Source: Alkaliphilus sp.
GTDB taxonomy: Bacteria; Bacillota; Clostridia; Peptostreptococcales; Natronincolaceae
DNA: 11,648 nucleotides
NCBI GenBank assembly: GCA_023230535.1
Contig: JALNXC010000012.1
Coordinates: 1-11,648 of the forward strand
Direction: 5' to 3'
The notes beneath the pieces are model-generated. The model ran no database searches, had not been told where the DNA came from, and saw nothing but the letters and a program-made list of their open reading frames with translations. Both the position numbers and the translations under genes were made by a program. The number at the start of each line of letters is the position of its first letter. Positions within the stretch are counted from its first letter, which is position 1. Positions 1 through 6,313 of the stretch are shown one piece after another.

Positions 1-178
1 TCGTCGTTATTTCGCCGGTGACCAACACAAGCCCTGTAGAAACACTGGTTTCACAAGCCACCCTCGCCCCCGGATCCTTTTCCAAAATAGCATCTAATAT
101 TGCATCCGAAACTTGGTCACACACTTTGTCCGGATGTCCTTCCGTAACTGATTCGGAAGTAAATAATTTTCTCGCCAT
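1..178 (-). CDS. metK: S-adenosylmethionine synthetase, N-terminal 59 residues (cut by window edge)
   Basis: Makes S-adenosylmethionine from methionine and ATP in the cytoplasm. Reading the minus strand from the ATG at 178 gives MARKLFTSESVTEGHPDKVC and continues open to the window edge. The GHPDK motif, part of the ATP/methionine-binding N-terminal domain, and the following CDQVSDAILDA stretch are typical of MetK. The start is set by an AGGAGG ribosome binding site at 186-191, seven bases upstream. Only about 15% of the protein is present, so intactness cannot be judged. A promoter at 271-299 and a structured leader at 205-244 precede it. Identification is from conserved N-terminal sequence and is near certain. 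Confidence 0.96.
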   Translation of the reverse strand, partial: MARKLFTSESVTEGHPDKVCDQVSDAILDAILEKDPGARVACETSVSTGLVLVTGEITT

Positions 179-195
179 TTTTTTGCCTCCTAATT

Positions 196-244
196 TTTTC
201 TTTAGAGCCCGTCCTCCACCACTCCTGACAAGGGGCAATCAGGG
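196..244 (-). promoter_or_regulatory. Structured metK leader element; SAM-I-like fragment or small pseudoknot
   Basis: In the metK 5' leader the RNA reads CCUGA (243-239), a 10-nt loop, then UCAGG (228-224). The loop bases GCCC (236-233) can pair with GGGC (210-207), giving a possible H-type pseudoknot ending about 16 bases before the AGGAGG. The stretch UUGUCAGGAGUGGUGGAGG followed by AC-GGGC resembles the 5' half of the SAM-I (S-box) aptamer (UUAUCAAGAG-GGUGGAGGGACUGGCCC), but the GAAACC-GGCAACC half, the remaining helices and a terminator are missing. It could be a decayed S-box, an unlisted compact element or a chance match. The link to SAM sensing is inference from gene context. Confidence 0.35.
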
Positions 245-270
245 TTTTTCTTCAATTATAACTAAATTTA

Positions 271-299
271 ATGTTAGCACTAGCCACATTATGTGTCAA
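271..299 (-). promoter_or_regulatory. Sigma-A-type promoter for metK
   Basis: On the minus strand a perfect -35 TTGACA (299-294) is followed after 17 bases by TAACAT (276-271), which matches four of six -10 positions. Transcription would start near 264, giving a leader of roughly 85 nt that contains the structured element at 205-244. No other good promoter is visible between this gene and its upstream neighbour. Confidence 0.6.
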
Positions 300-333
300 T
301 AATTAATTTGCTAAATCATGGTATCGGGAATCA

Positions 334-801
334 TCAGATGTTCACCACAATATAACTTAGTATAAATATGATAATACCCGCAATGGAGTTTCCTAAGGCA
401 ATAGCGGGCAAAGCATATTTTATCGGTATATTAAATAGTATTGCTGCTAAACTGCCTGTCCATACGCCGGTACCCGGTAATGGTATGGCAACATAAATCA
501 CGAGCCCGATAATACTATATTTTTTTATATTCCTACCTTTTTTCATTGTCCTTTTTATCGTTTTATCCGCAAAACCTTTAAACAATTTTGTGCTCTTTAA
601 ATACATAAAAACAGGTTCCAAAAAAAACAATAAAAAGGGAACCGGGATCAAACCGCCTAAAACGCCCAAAATAGTAGCATGTACAGGATTCATACCCATG
701 GATACACCGATGGGAATAGCCCCCCTGAGCTCTATAAGCGGCAATGCCGCAATAAATAATACCACAAGTTCATTGGTGATCGATTCTAATAATTTCCCCA
801 C
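334..801 (-). CDS. Small multidrug export family membrane protein (COG2426 / PF06695)
   Basis: A 155-residue, very hydrophobic protein with four or five likely membrane segments. Two family signatures are visible: an ELRGAIPIG stretch after the first segment and a PLPGTGVWTG stretch in the second half, each with conserved Gly and Pro residues that suggest re-entrant or kinked helices. A Lys/Arg-rich cytoplasmic loop (KTIKRTMKKGRNIKK) separates the halves. The start chosen is the GTG at 801, because AGGAGT (813-808) sits six bases upstream; an ORF extending to 852 has no ribosome binding site of its own. The family name includes multidrug export, but substrate and function are not established. 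It reads away from the spo0E-like gene and ends about 35 bp before the metK promoter. Confidence 0.82.
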   Translation of the reverse strand: MGKLLESITNELVVLFIAALPLIELRGAIPIGVSMGMNPVHATILGVLGGLIPVPFLLFFLEPVFMYLKSTKLFKGFADKTIKRTMKKGRNIKKYSIIGLVIYVAIPLPGTGVWTGSLAAILFNIPIKYALPAIALGNSIAGIIIFILSYIVVNI

Positions 802-875
802 CTTATCACTCCTATAATTTACCCATGTATTTAAGTAATATATATACTCCATAAATAAATATTACTATGAATCTG

Positions 876-905
876 AGTATATGATTATTTAAAAATATTT
901 ACCAA
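876..905 (-). promoter_or_regulatory. Probable promoter for the COG2426 membrane protein
   Basis: On the minus strand TTGGTA (905-900) and TATACT (881-876) are separated by 18 bases and match four and five of six sigma-A consensus positions. The -10 lies about 75 bp upstream of the GTG start. It is back to back with the promoter of the Spo0E-like gene. Confidence 0.45.
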
Positions 906-931
906 TTCTTAATAAAATTTCTATATATATA

Positions 932-940
932 TGGTATAAT
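932..940 (+). promoter_or_regulatory. Extended -10 promoter for the Spo0E-like gene
   Basis: TGGTATAAT is a perfect extended -10 element (TGnTATAAT). No good -35 lies at the usual distance, as is common for extended -10 promoters. It is 58 bp upstream of the ATG at 998. Confidence 0.5.
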
Positions 941-997
941 ATTTGTCGGAGTTTGTTTTATGAACGAATCAAATTTTTACCATTAGGGGTGAATACC

Positions 998-1144
998 ATG
1001 TATACAATCGAAGAATTAGAACTGTTAATTGAACAGATAGAAATTAGAATGACCGAATATTTAAATAGCGAGGAGTCAATAGAAGAGATTTGCAATTTAA
1101 GCAAAAAACTTGATAAATTAATCTCCAAGCACTGTAATTGTTGA
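998..1144 (+). CDS. Spo0E-like sporulation regulatory protein (aspartyl-phosphate phosphatase family)
   Basis: A 48-residue protein matching the Spo0E-like phosphatase family (PF09388). Members fold as a two-helix hairpin and, in Bacillus, dephosphorylate Spo0A~P and so delay entry into sporulation. Residues 3-20 form a first amphipathic helix (EELELLIEQIEIRM). The second helix carries LSKKLDKLI, which contains the family's SxxxD motif (here S-K-K-L-D). The start at 998 is set by AGGGGTG at 985-991; upstream in-frame codons lack such a site. The C-terminus ends HCNC, unusual but not diagnostic. The length is near the short end of the family. Whether it acts on Spo0A or another response regulator cannot be told from sequence. 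Confidence 0.85.
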   Translation: MYTIEELELLIEQIEIRMTEYLNSEESIEEICNLSKKLDKLISKHCNC

Positions 1145-1170
1145 GATGAATAAAATTTAAAATGAAGTAT

Positions 1171-1202
1171 GCATAATTTTTGATTTTTATTTGGGGATTT
1201 AA
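1171..1202 (+). promoter_or_regulatory. Possible forespore (sigma-F/G-like) promoter of yyaC
   Basis: GCATA (1171-1175) followed 17 bases later by GGGGATTTAA (1193-1202) resembles the sigma-F pattern GYATA / GGnnAnAnTR, with mismatches at the 3' end of the -10. The position, about 85 bp before the start codon, and the sporulation character of the gene fit, but the match is imperfect in very AT-rich DNA. Confidence 0.3.
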
Positions 1203-1285
1203 ATATTTCAATACATTTATAATTATAATCCTTGTAATAATATTAAAACATTTCCTATATATTATATAGGAGGTGTTTTAAAAAT

Positions 1286-1897
1286 ATGGAAATAAACGAG
1301 TATGCCGGAAACATTTCAAATTGCATAGGCCATTTCCAAAACCCTTCATCTATAAAAAAGCTTTCTAAATACTTATCTATCAATGTTATGGAAGAACCCC
1401 TTATACTTTGTGTCGGTACGGACAGATGCATAGGTGATGTTCTCGCCCCGTTGACAGGTACAATTTTACAAAAGCTAAATGTAAATTTTCCCGTATACGG
1501 CACATTAGAAAATCCTGTACATGCACTCAATATCTCTAATAATTTGAAAAAAATAAAATCCGAGCATCCGCAGGCTTATATAATTGCTGTAGATGCTTCT
1601 TTAGGCTGCAAAAATGAGGTCGGTAATATTATAATAAGAAAGGGTCCCCTCCATCCGGGTAAGGGCGTGGGGAAAAGATTGCCCGCCGTGGGAGATCTTA
1701 CCGTTGTTGGAATAGTAGAAACTTTCAAATCCGATATTTCTCTTGTTATACATAATATTCGCCTCCATTTTGTTATGTCCATGGCTGAAATTATAGCTTC
1801 TATTATTATAAGAGGTTTATACCAAAATAAATCTGTAAAATATAATCCCCATAATACCAAAAGCAAACAAAAACCACACATACATACCTGCAATTAA
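1286..1897 (+). CDS. yyaC: Spore protease YyaC family protein (DUF1256)
   Basis: A 203-residue homologue of YyaC (PF06866), related in fold to the germination protease GPR and to hydrogenase maturation proteases. The diagnostic blocks appear in order: LCVGTDRCIGDVLAPLTG (41-58), YGTLENPVHALNI, IIAVDASLG, and the Gly-rich GPLHPGKGVGKRLPAVGD. The Asp residues in GTDRCIGD and VDASLG are candidate metal or catalytic ligands by analogy with HybD/GPR. No signal peptide is present, so it should be cytoplasmic, probably in the sporulating cell. The start is supported by an AGGAGGTG site at 1268-1275. The length is normal for the family and the gene looks intact. Its substrate is unknown. It converges on the GerMN lipoprotein gene. 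Confidence 0.93.
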   Translation: MEINEYAGNISNCIGHFQNPSSIKKLSKYLSINVMEEPLILCVGTDRCIGDVLAPLTGTILQKLNVNFPVYGTLENPVHALNISNNLKKIKSEHPQAYIIAVDASLGCKNEVGNIIIRKGPLHPGKGVGKRLPAVGDLTVVGIVETFKSDISLVIHNIRLHFVMSMAEIIASIIIRGLYQNKSVKYNPHNTKSKQKPHIHTCN

Positions 1898-1947
1898 TAT
1901 TATAAATCAATCTATGGTTACTAATCAAATAAATATAAACAATAATA

Positions 1948-1964
1948 GGCGGCCAAAGACCGCC
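1948..1964. terminator. Weak hairpin between convergent genes
   Basis: GGCGG and CCGCC form a 5-bp GC stem around a 7-base loop midway between the yyaC stop (1897) and the GerMN lipoprotein stop (1990). On the minus strand it is followed by TATTATTGTTT, a poor U-tract. It is the only terminator candidate for either gene; function is inferred from position. Confidence 0.4.
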
Positions 1965-1989
1965 CCGGCACTATATGATTATAATATAT

Positions 1990-2562
1990 TTATTTTATAT
2001 CTGCTCTTTTTAGCGGTTCTTCTATCAATATATGCCCCATCAGAGTTTCACGTTTACCGCCGTCCACTAAAAACTGCACCTGTTCTATCCTTTCGAGTTC
2101 TGTCAAAGAGAGCACTATCTGTTGCAATATTAATGATTCCTCTAATGAACCTCCGTATAAATTTTCCCCCGATAGATTCACATAGACAGTATTTCCCACA
2201 GTTTCAACACTCAGCACATTTATTTTTTCCACTATTGTTGTCAGTTGTTCATCCTCCGGTTCATTTTTTAACTCTTCCAATATAACTTCTTCTATAGATT
2301 TTTTCTCCGGCTTGATTTCCCGCTCAACTGCTATAATCCTATCTAAATTTTCATCGCCCGTAATGATGTATTCCTGGTTGGCAAAATATAACTTTACCGT
2401 CACTGTCTCATCTTCCGGATTCGGTTCTACTATGGTGTTGTCTTCCACAGCATTATTATCGCCGTTGTTTTCATCCACCGGTGGCACTTTAGGCCTGCAT
2501 GCGGCTAATGTAAATATCATAATTACCGCCAACAAAAATGATATCATTTTTTTCATATTCAC
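1990..2562 (-). CDS. GerMN-domain lipoprotein (sporulation/spore germination family)
   Basis: A 190-residue exported lipoprotein. Residues 1-22 are a lipoprotein signal peptide with lipobox LAAC (Cys22 is the lipid-modified residue). A Pro/Asn/Glu/Asp-rich linker (about 23-53) leads to a GerMN domain (PF10646, about 54-180), recognisable by the TVKLYFAN opening, the LEELKNEP stretch, the VNLSGE strand and the LTELERIEQVQFLVDG segment. In Bacillus, GerM works in sporulation and germination at the forespore membrane; this protein has one GerMN domain rather than two. AGGGAG (2572-2567) is 4 bases from the GTG at 2562 and 10 from the in-frame ATG at 2556, so either may be the start. It converges on yyaC. 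The assignment to the domain is good; the exact role is inferred. Confidence 0.85.
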   Translation of the reverse strand: MNMKKMISFLLAVIMIFTLAACRPKVPPVDENNGDNNAVEDNTIVEPNPEDETVTVKLYFANQEYIITGDENLDRIIAVEREIKPEKKSIEEVILEELKNEPEDEQLTTIVEKINVLSVETVGNTVYVNLSGENLYGGSLEESLILQQIVLSLTELERIEQVQFLVDGGKRETLMGHILIEEPLKRADIK

Positions 2563-2668
2563 TCATCTCCCTATCTTTTTATGTAATATCCGCATCAATT
2601 TTTTCATTATTTAACAAATAATCGTTTAAATATTTGATAAGAATTAACTGCAACAATAGATTAATCTT

Positions 2669-2694
2669 ATTATAATACATAATTCTAAAAATAT
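2669..2694 (-). promoter_or_regulatory. Tentative sigma-E-like promoter of the GerMN lipoprotein
   Basis: ATATT (2694-2690) and ATTATAAT (2676-2669) on the minus strand are 13 bases apart and partly resemble the sigma-E pattern ATATT / CATACAAT. The DNA is so AT-rich that a chance match is likely; it is recorded because no better candidate was seen in 2563-2720. Confidence 0.22.
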
Positions 2695-2725
2695 GATTAA
2701 GAAATATTAAAAGTTTATTAAAAAA

Positions 2726-2828
2726 ACCATGGGGTCAGATACAGTAGTTCTTTTGACTCGAGAGTAGGGGCGGACCCACGTGTCCGCCCTGAGAAAGACC
2801 ATGGGGCCAGGTACGGTGGTTCTTTTTC
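2726..2828. repeat. Dispersed intergenic repeat, composite with one inverted hairpin module
   Basis: This stretch lies between the fabZ 3' end and the GerMN lipoprotein leader. It holds an ACCATGGGGTCAG-type module (2726-2755), the perfect 8-bp stem GGGCGGAC / GTCCGCCC with a 6-base loop (2768-2789), and a second module ACCATGGGGCCAGGTACGGT (2799-2818) running into TTCTTTTT. Compared with the copies at 4461-4724 and 11272-11420 the GC stem is inverted here: TAGGGGCGG comes first and CCGCCCTGA last. The arrangement suggests rearranged or nested insertions of a non-autonomous element. No coding capacity is credible. Confidence 0.8.
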
Positions 2829-2859
2829 AATGACTTCGAACGGGCCCTGTTTAGATATT

Positions 2860-3285
2860 TTAGATCAATGCAAAGGTCAGGTTTGCGGCACAGGCTAATT
2901 CCTCACCCACATACGCCTTTGTTTCCGCTTTGCCTATTCCTCTCCTCAAAGTTATCATTTCAACTTCCATACGGATGGTATCTCCGGGCACTACCTGCCT
3001 TCTGAATTTACATTTATCTATGCCTGTAAATACCCCTAATTTCCCTCTGTTCTCCTCCAATCCCATACAGATGGCTGCCGCCACCTGTGCCATCGCTTCA
3101 ACAATCAGAACCCCCGGCATTATAGGTTTTTCAGGGAAATGGCCCTGAAAAAACGGTTCGTTCATAGTTACGTTCTTTATACCTGTTGCTCTTCTCCCGG
3201 GTTCCATATCTAAAATTTTGTCTACCAGCAAAAATGGGTATCTGTGCGGTATCAGTTTTTGTATTTCCATAATATCTAACTCCAT
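2860..3285 (-). CDS. fabZ: 3-hydroxyacyl-[acyl-carrier-protein] dehydratase FabZ
   Basis: Dehydrates beta-hydroxyacyl-ACP to trans-2-enoyl-ACP in type II fatty acid synthesis, in the cytoplasm. The 141-residue hot-dog-fold protein carries the signature GHFPEKPIMPGVLIVEAMAQ (48-67) with catalytic His49 and Glu63, preceded by the typical IPHRYPFLLVD opening. The start at 3285 is set by a GGGAGG site at 3294-3299; an upstream in-frame ATG at 3312 lies inside a small hairpin (GGCATA / TATGCC, 3308-3326) and has no site. The length is normal. It is not among other fatty acid genes: it follows potD with a 67-bp gap on the same strand and no clear terminator between them, so it may be read from the pot operon, or the 6-bp hairpin may mark a separate unit. 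Confidence 0.95.
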   Translation of the reverse strand: MELDIMEIQKLIPHRYPFLLVDKILDMEPGRRATGIKNVTMNEPFFQGHFPEKPIMPGVLIVEAMAQVAAAICMGLEENRGKLGVFTGIDKCKFRRQVVPGDTIRMEVEMITLRRGIGKAETKAYVGEELACAANLTFALI

Positions 3286-3352
3286 ATTTAATTCCTCCCT
3301 GCCCTCAGGCATACTGAAAATATGCCGTGGAAATAGATTTTAATCCTTCGAA

Positions 3353-4402
3353 TCAATGAGCCTTTAATTCGGTCCAAACACGGTCATATTCTTTTAAGAA
3401 ATCACCGGGGTCCAAAAATATTTCGCAGTTTTCTATGATTTTATTGGAAGGATAAGCCACTTCGTTATTTCTGAGCTCCTCGTCCAACATTTCCATTGCA
3501 CCGATATTGGGTGTTGAATATTCTATATAATCTGTATTTTTAAAAGCTATCTCCGGCCTTATCATAAAGTTAATAAATTTTTCCGCCAGTTCTTTGTTTT
3601 TAGTAGTCTTGCAGATTACCATATTATCGAACCAGATATTGCTCCCTTCTTTCGGTACCACATATTTAAAACCGCCTCCGGCCTCCGTCATCACTTCCAT
3701 TGCCTCACCGGACCAGACCACGGCGAGCGCCGCTTCACCGCCAATCATCATATCTTTTACCTCATCTACAATATATGCCATGACCAGAGGTTTTTGTCTG
3801 ATCAGCTCTTGCTTTGCTAATTCCAGCTGTTCTACATTTTCAGCATTGAGGCCAAAACCCAGCTTTTTGAGAGCAACCCCTATGGAATCCCTCTGACTAT
3901 CCAGCATCAGGATTTATCCCTTATACTTTTCATCCCACAGTATGTCCCAGCTATCCACGGGTTCCGTAATTATATTCTCATCATAAAGTATACCAAGGGT
4001 CCCCCATAAATACGGCACCGAATATTCGTTGTCAGGATCAAAACTCAGATTTTTAAATGTGTCGTCAATATATTTATAGTTGTCGATATTGCGCATATCG
4101 ATTTTTTCCAGCATGTCCTCTTTTATCATGCGTTCTATCATATAATCCGACGGAAACACCACATCATAACTTGCCCCGCCAGATTTAAGTTTTACATACA
4201 TATCTTCGTTAGTGGAAAATGTCTCGTATATTACTTTTACTCCATATTCCTTTTCAAATTGCCTCAATACAGATTCGTCTATATAGTCTGCCCAGTTGTA
4301 CACAGTCAACCTTTCTTTTTTACCTGAAATACAGCCTGCCAATGTAAAAAGCAAAAAAACCGCAATCAAAAACCCGGCAAATAATTTGATATTTCTTTTC
4401 AT
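3353..4402 (-). pseudogene. potD: Spermidine/putrescine-binding lipoprotein PotD, interrupted by in-frame TAA
   Basis: Extracellular substrate-binding lipoprotein of the polyamine ABC importer. One reading frame spans 350 codons, close to the 348 residues of E. coli PotD, but codon 163 is TAA (3916-3914). Before it: a signal peptide with lipobox LAGC (Cys24) and the YNWADY motif (Trp37, Tyr40, matching polyamine-stacking residues of PotD). After it, in the same frame: ILMLDSQRD, VVWSGEA and NIWFDN, whose Trp and Asp residues also match ligand contacts. Binding residues therefore fall on both sides of the stop. AAGGAGGT (4418-4411) gives a clear start. An ATG (3907-3905) lies two codons past the stop, but a protein begun there would lack a signal peptide. 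Everything else looks conserved, so the lesion is recent, a sequencing error or recoded. Confidence 0.85.
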
Positions 4403-4460
4403 TTTCCCATACCTCCTTTACACTATTATTCGCAATCTCATAACTTAAACACAAATGAAT

Positions 4461-4590
4461 GAACCACGGGGTCGGATACAGTGGTTCATTCAGGGCGGAC
4501 ACGCAGGTCCGCCCCTACCCTCGGAGGAACCGTAGGGCCAGAATGACATTCCAAGATTTTTCCGGAAACCCCCAACCGGCCCTTGTGCTT
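4461..4590. repeat. Dispersed intergenic repeat, tandem copy A (potC-potD gap)
   Basis: Unit of about 130 bp made of three foldable modules. A perfect 7-bp stem GAACCAC / GTGGTTC lies at 4461-4487. The 8-bp stem GGGCGGAC / GTCCGCCC with loop ACGCAG lies at 4493-4514. A tail contains CGTAGGGCC and a GAATGACATTC palindrome, and runs to CGGCCCTTGTGCTT. It is followed at once by a second, diverged copy. Together they fill nearly all of the 320-bp gap between potC and potD, so this is an insertion into an otherwise compact operon. No transposase is present nearby. Confidence 0.85.
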
Positions 4591-4724
4591 GAAAACCATG
4601 GGGTCAGGTACACCGGTTTTTTTCAGGGCGGACACGCAGGTCCGCCCCTACCCCCGGATGAATCGTAGGGCCGGAATGACATTCCGGAATTTCCCCGACA
4701 GCCCCGAACCGGCCCCCCGTGCTC
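4591..4724. repeat. Dispersed intergenic repeat, tandem copy B (abuts potC stop codon)
   Basis: Second copy of the unit at 4461-4590. It starts with AAAACC / GGTTTT and a T-run (4592-4623) in place of the GAACCAC stem, then the same GGGCGGAC / GTCCGCCC stem (4626-4647). The tail has a perfect 7-bp hairpin CCGGAAT-GAC-ATTCCGG (4671-4687), which is imperfect in copy A, and ends CGGCCCCCCGTGCTC. The last bases overlap the potC stop codon at 4723-4725, so the repeat may have defined the present potC C-terminus. Confidence 0.85.
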
Positions 4725-5493
4725 ATTCTTGATCGACAGTCCTCTTATTGATGATCAAGAGTAAAATCAATATTGCCGAAAACATCAATGTTGACAGAGC
4801 GTTTATTCTTGGGTTGATCCCCCTCCTTGCCATAGAATAAACTGTTATTGAGAGATTGCTCACTCCCCTGCCCGCCGTAAAAAAACTTATTACAAAATCA
4901 TCTATGGAAAGAGTAAAGGCCATCAGGGCACCTGTAACTATTCCCGGCATAATTTCCGGTAAAATCACTTTTCTGAACGCATAAGACGGTGTGGCACCCA
5001 GATCCATGGCCGCTTCGGCCAGATGTTTGTTCAATTGCCGCAATTTAGGCAGAACGGCTAATACAACATATGGTATGCAGAAAGTGATATGAGCCAAAAG
5101 CATGGACAAAAAGCCCAATTCTAATTTAAAAAATATAAATAATGTCATGAGAGATACTCCTGTAACAATTTCGGGGTTCAATACGGGCAGATAATTTATA
5201 TTTAATACGACCTTTTTGCCCAAAAAGCTCATGTTGTGAATTCCCACGGCTGCTATGGTGCCGATTATAGTGGAAATAACCGCCGAAAATATTGCAATCA
5301 CTATAGTATAATAGAATGCATTTTTTATTACACCATCGTGAAACAATTCTTTATACCAACGCAGGGTGAGCCCGCCCCATTTCCCCCTGGATCGCGATTC
5401 ATTGAATGAAAATATCATAAGGGTGATTATGGGAGCATAAAGGAACAAGAACATCAAAAATGTATAGATTTTTTTAACGGATCTGATTACCAT
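4723..5493 (-). CDS. potC: Spermidine/putrescine ABC transporter permease PotC
   Basis: Inner-membrane permease subunit that pairs with PotB to form the polyamine channel. The 256-residue protein has about six membrane segments beginning with an N-terminal helix (residues 9-29). It carries the permease EAA loop EAAMDLGATPSYAFRKVILP in the second half, which docks on PotA. The ATG at 5493 overlaps the potB stop by 7 bases, with AGGAGAG just upstream, so the two are translationally coupled. The length matches the family. The C-terminus (INKRTVDQE) ends where the inserted repeat begins. PotC and PotB are told apart by order and by similarity of the N-terminal half. Confidence 0.94.
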   Translation of the reverse strand: MVIRSVKKIYTFLMFLFLYAPIITLMIFSFNESRSRGKWGGLTLRWYKELFHDGVIKNAFYYTIVIAIFSAVISTIIGTIAAVGIHNMSFLGKKVVLNINYLPVLNPEIVTGVSLMTLFIFFKLELGFLSMLLAHITFCIPYVVLAVLPKLRQLNKHLAEAAMDLGATPSYAFRKVILPEIMPGIVTGALMAFTLSIDDFVISFFTAGRGVSNLSITVYSMARRGINPRINALSTLMFSAILILLLIINKRTVDQE

Positions 5494-6311
5494 AATCCAC
5501 CACTCTCCTCCATGGGATCTTCATATTTAGCCATAATAGCCATAGCTATCAAAATAAAGACCATCATTATTATGGATATTGCAGAGCCGAAATTCCAGTC
5601 ATAGACATAGGTGAACTGCTGCTCCACCAGATTTCCTATAAGCATAAACTGTCCCCCACCGAGCAGTTTAGGTATAACAAAAGTTGAGACAGCCGGCATA
5701 AATACCATAGTAATACCTGTTATGACCCCTGGGAGGCTTAACGGAAAAATTATTTTTCTAAAAACCGTAATTTCATTCGCTCCCAGATCCTTGGCGGCCT
5801 CTATCAGGGTTTTGTCCATTTTGGCGAGGACCGAATATATGGGTAATACCATAAAAGGGATGAAATTATACACCATACCTAAAATTACGGCACCATTATT
5901 ATATAAGAGATTTAATGCCGGGAGATTAAAATACCCTAATATGTTGTTTATAACCCCGTTTTTGCCCAATAAAGTCATCCAGGCATAAGTCCTGAGCAAA
6001 AAGTTCATCCACATGGGCAGCACGAATAAGAGAACCATTAGGTTGCGTTTAGTGATATCCGCTCCGGCGATGATCATGGCCATGGGATAACCTAATACTA
6101 AACAAAACACAGTCGATATGAATGCCAATTTTAAAGATCTATAGAGCACTTTCCCATAGACAGGGGATATAAAACGCCTATAATTTTCCAGGGTAATGCC
6201 CCCGTCCCTGAAGCTCAAACTGAAATAGAGCACTAAAATCAGCGGAACAACTATGAAAATAATCAACCATACTATATAAGGATAGGCTAAAATCTTTTGG
6301 TTCGTTCTCAT
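5487..6311 (-). CDS. potB: Spermidine/putrescine ABC transporter permease PotB
   Basis: First permease subunit of the polyamine importer, 274 residues, about six membrane segments. It opens with the PotB-like YPYIVWLIIFIVVPLILVLY helix. The EAA loop EAAKDLGANEITVFRKIIFP is the PotA-docking site. The frame is open further upstream to 6410, but that would overlap the end of potA by about 100 bp and has no ribosome binding site. The ATG at 6311 has AAAAGGGG (6328-6321) nine bases upstream and begins two bases after the potA stop, so it is the likely start. It overlaps potC by 7 bases. No damage is visible. Confidence 0.94.
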   Translation of the reverse strand: MRTNQKILAYPYIVWLIIFIVVPLILVLYFSLSFRDGGITLENYRRFISPVYGKVLYRSLKLAFISTVFCLVLGYPMAMIIAGADITKRNLMVLLFVLPMWMNFLLRTYAWMTLLGKNGVINNILGYFNLPALNLLYNNGAVILGMVYNFIPFMVLPIYSVLAKMDKTLIEAAKDLGANEITVFRKIIFPLSLPGVITGITMVFMPAVSTFVIPKLLGGGQFMLIGNLVEQQFTYVYDWNFGSAISIIMMVFILIAMAIMAKYEDPMEESGGLW

Positions 6312-6313
6312 AA

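Noticed and set aside
334..852. Longer N-terminus of the COG2426 membrane protein starting at 852
   Set aside because: The extra 17 residues lack a ribosome binding site and cover the AGGAGT site that serves the GTG at 801.
1914..2285. Open frame of 123 codons on the plus strand
   Set aside because: Antisense to the GerMN lipoprotein gene, which has a signal peptide, lipobox and recognisable domain; no start signals.
3914..3916. Selenocysteine or pyrrolysine recoding in potD
   Set aside because: The stop is TAA, not TGA or TAG, and PotD relatives do not carry such residues here.
4459..4668. Open frame of 69 codons on the plus strand inside the repeats
   Set aside because: The peptide (with RADTQVRPY and GGHAGPPLP) is the translation of the GC hairpin repeats; no ribosome binding site, and such frames recur wherever the repeat occurs.
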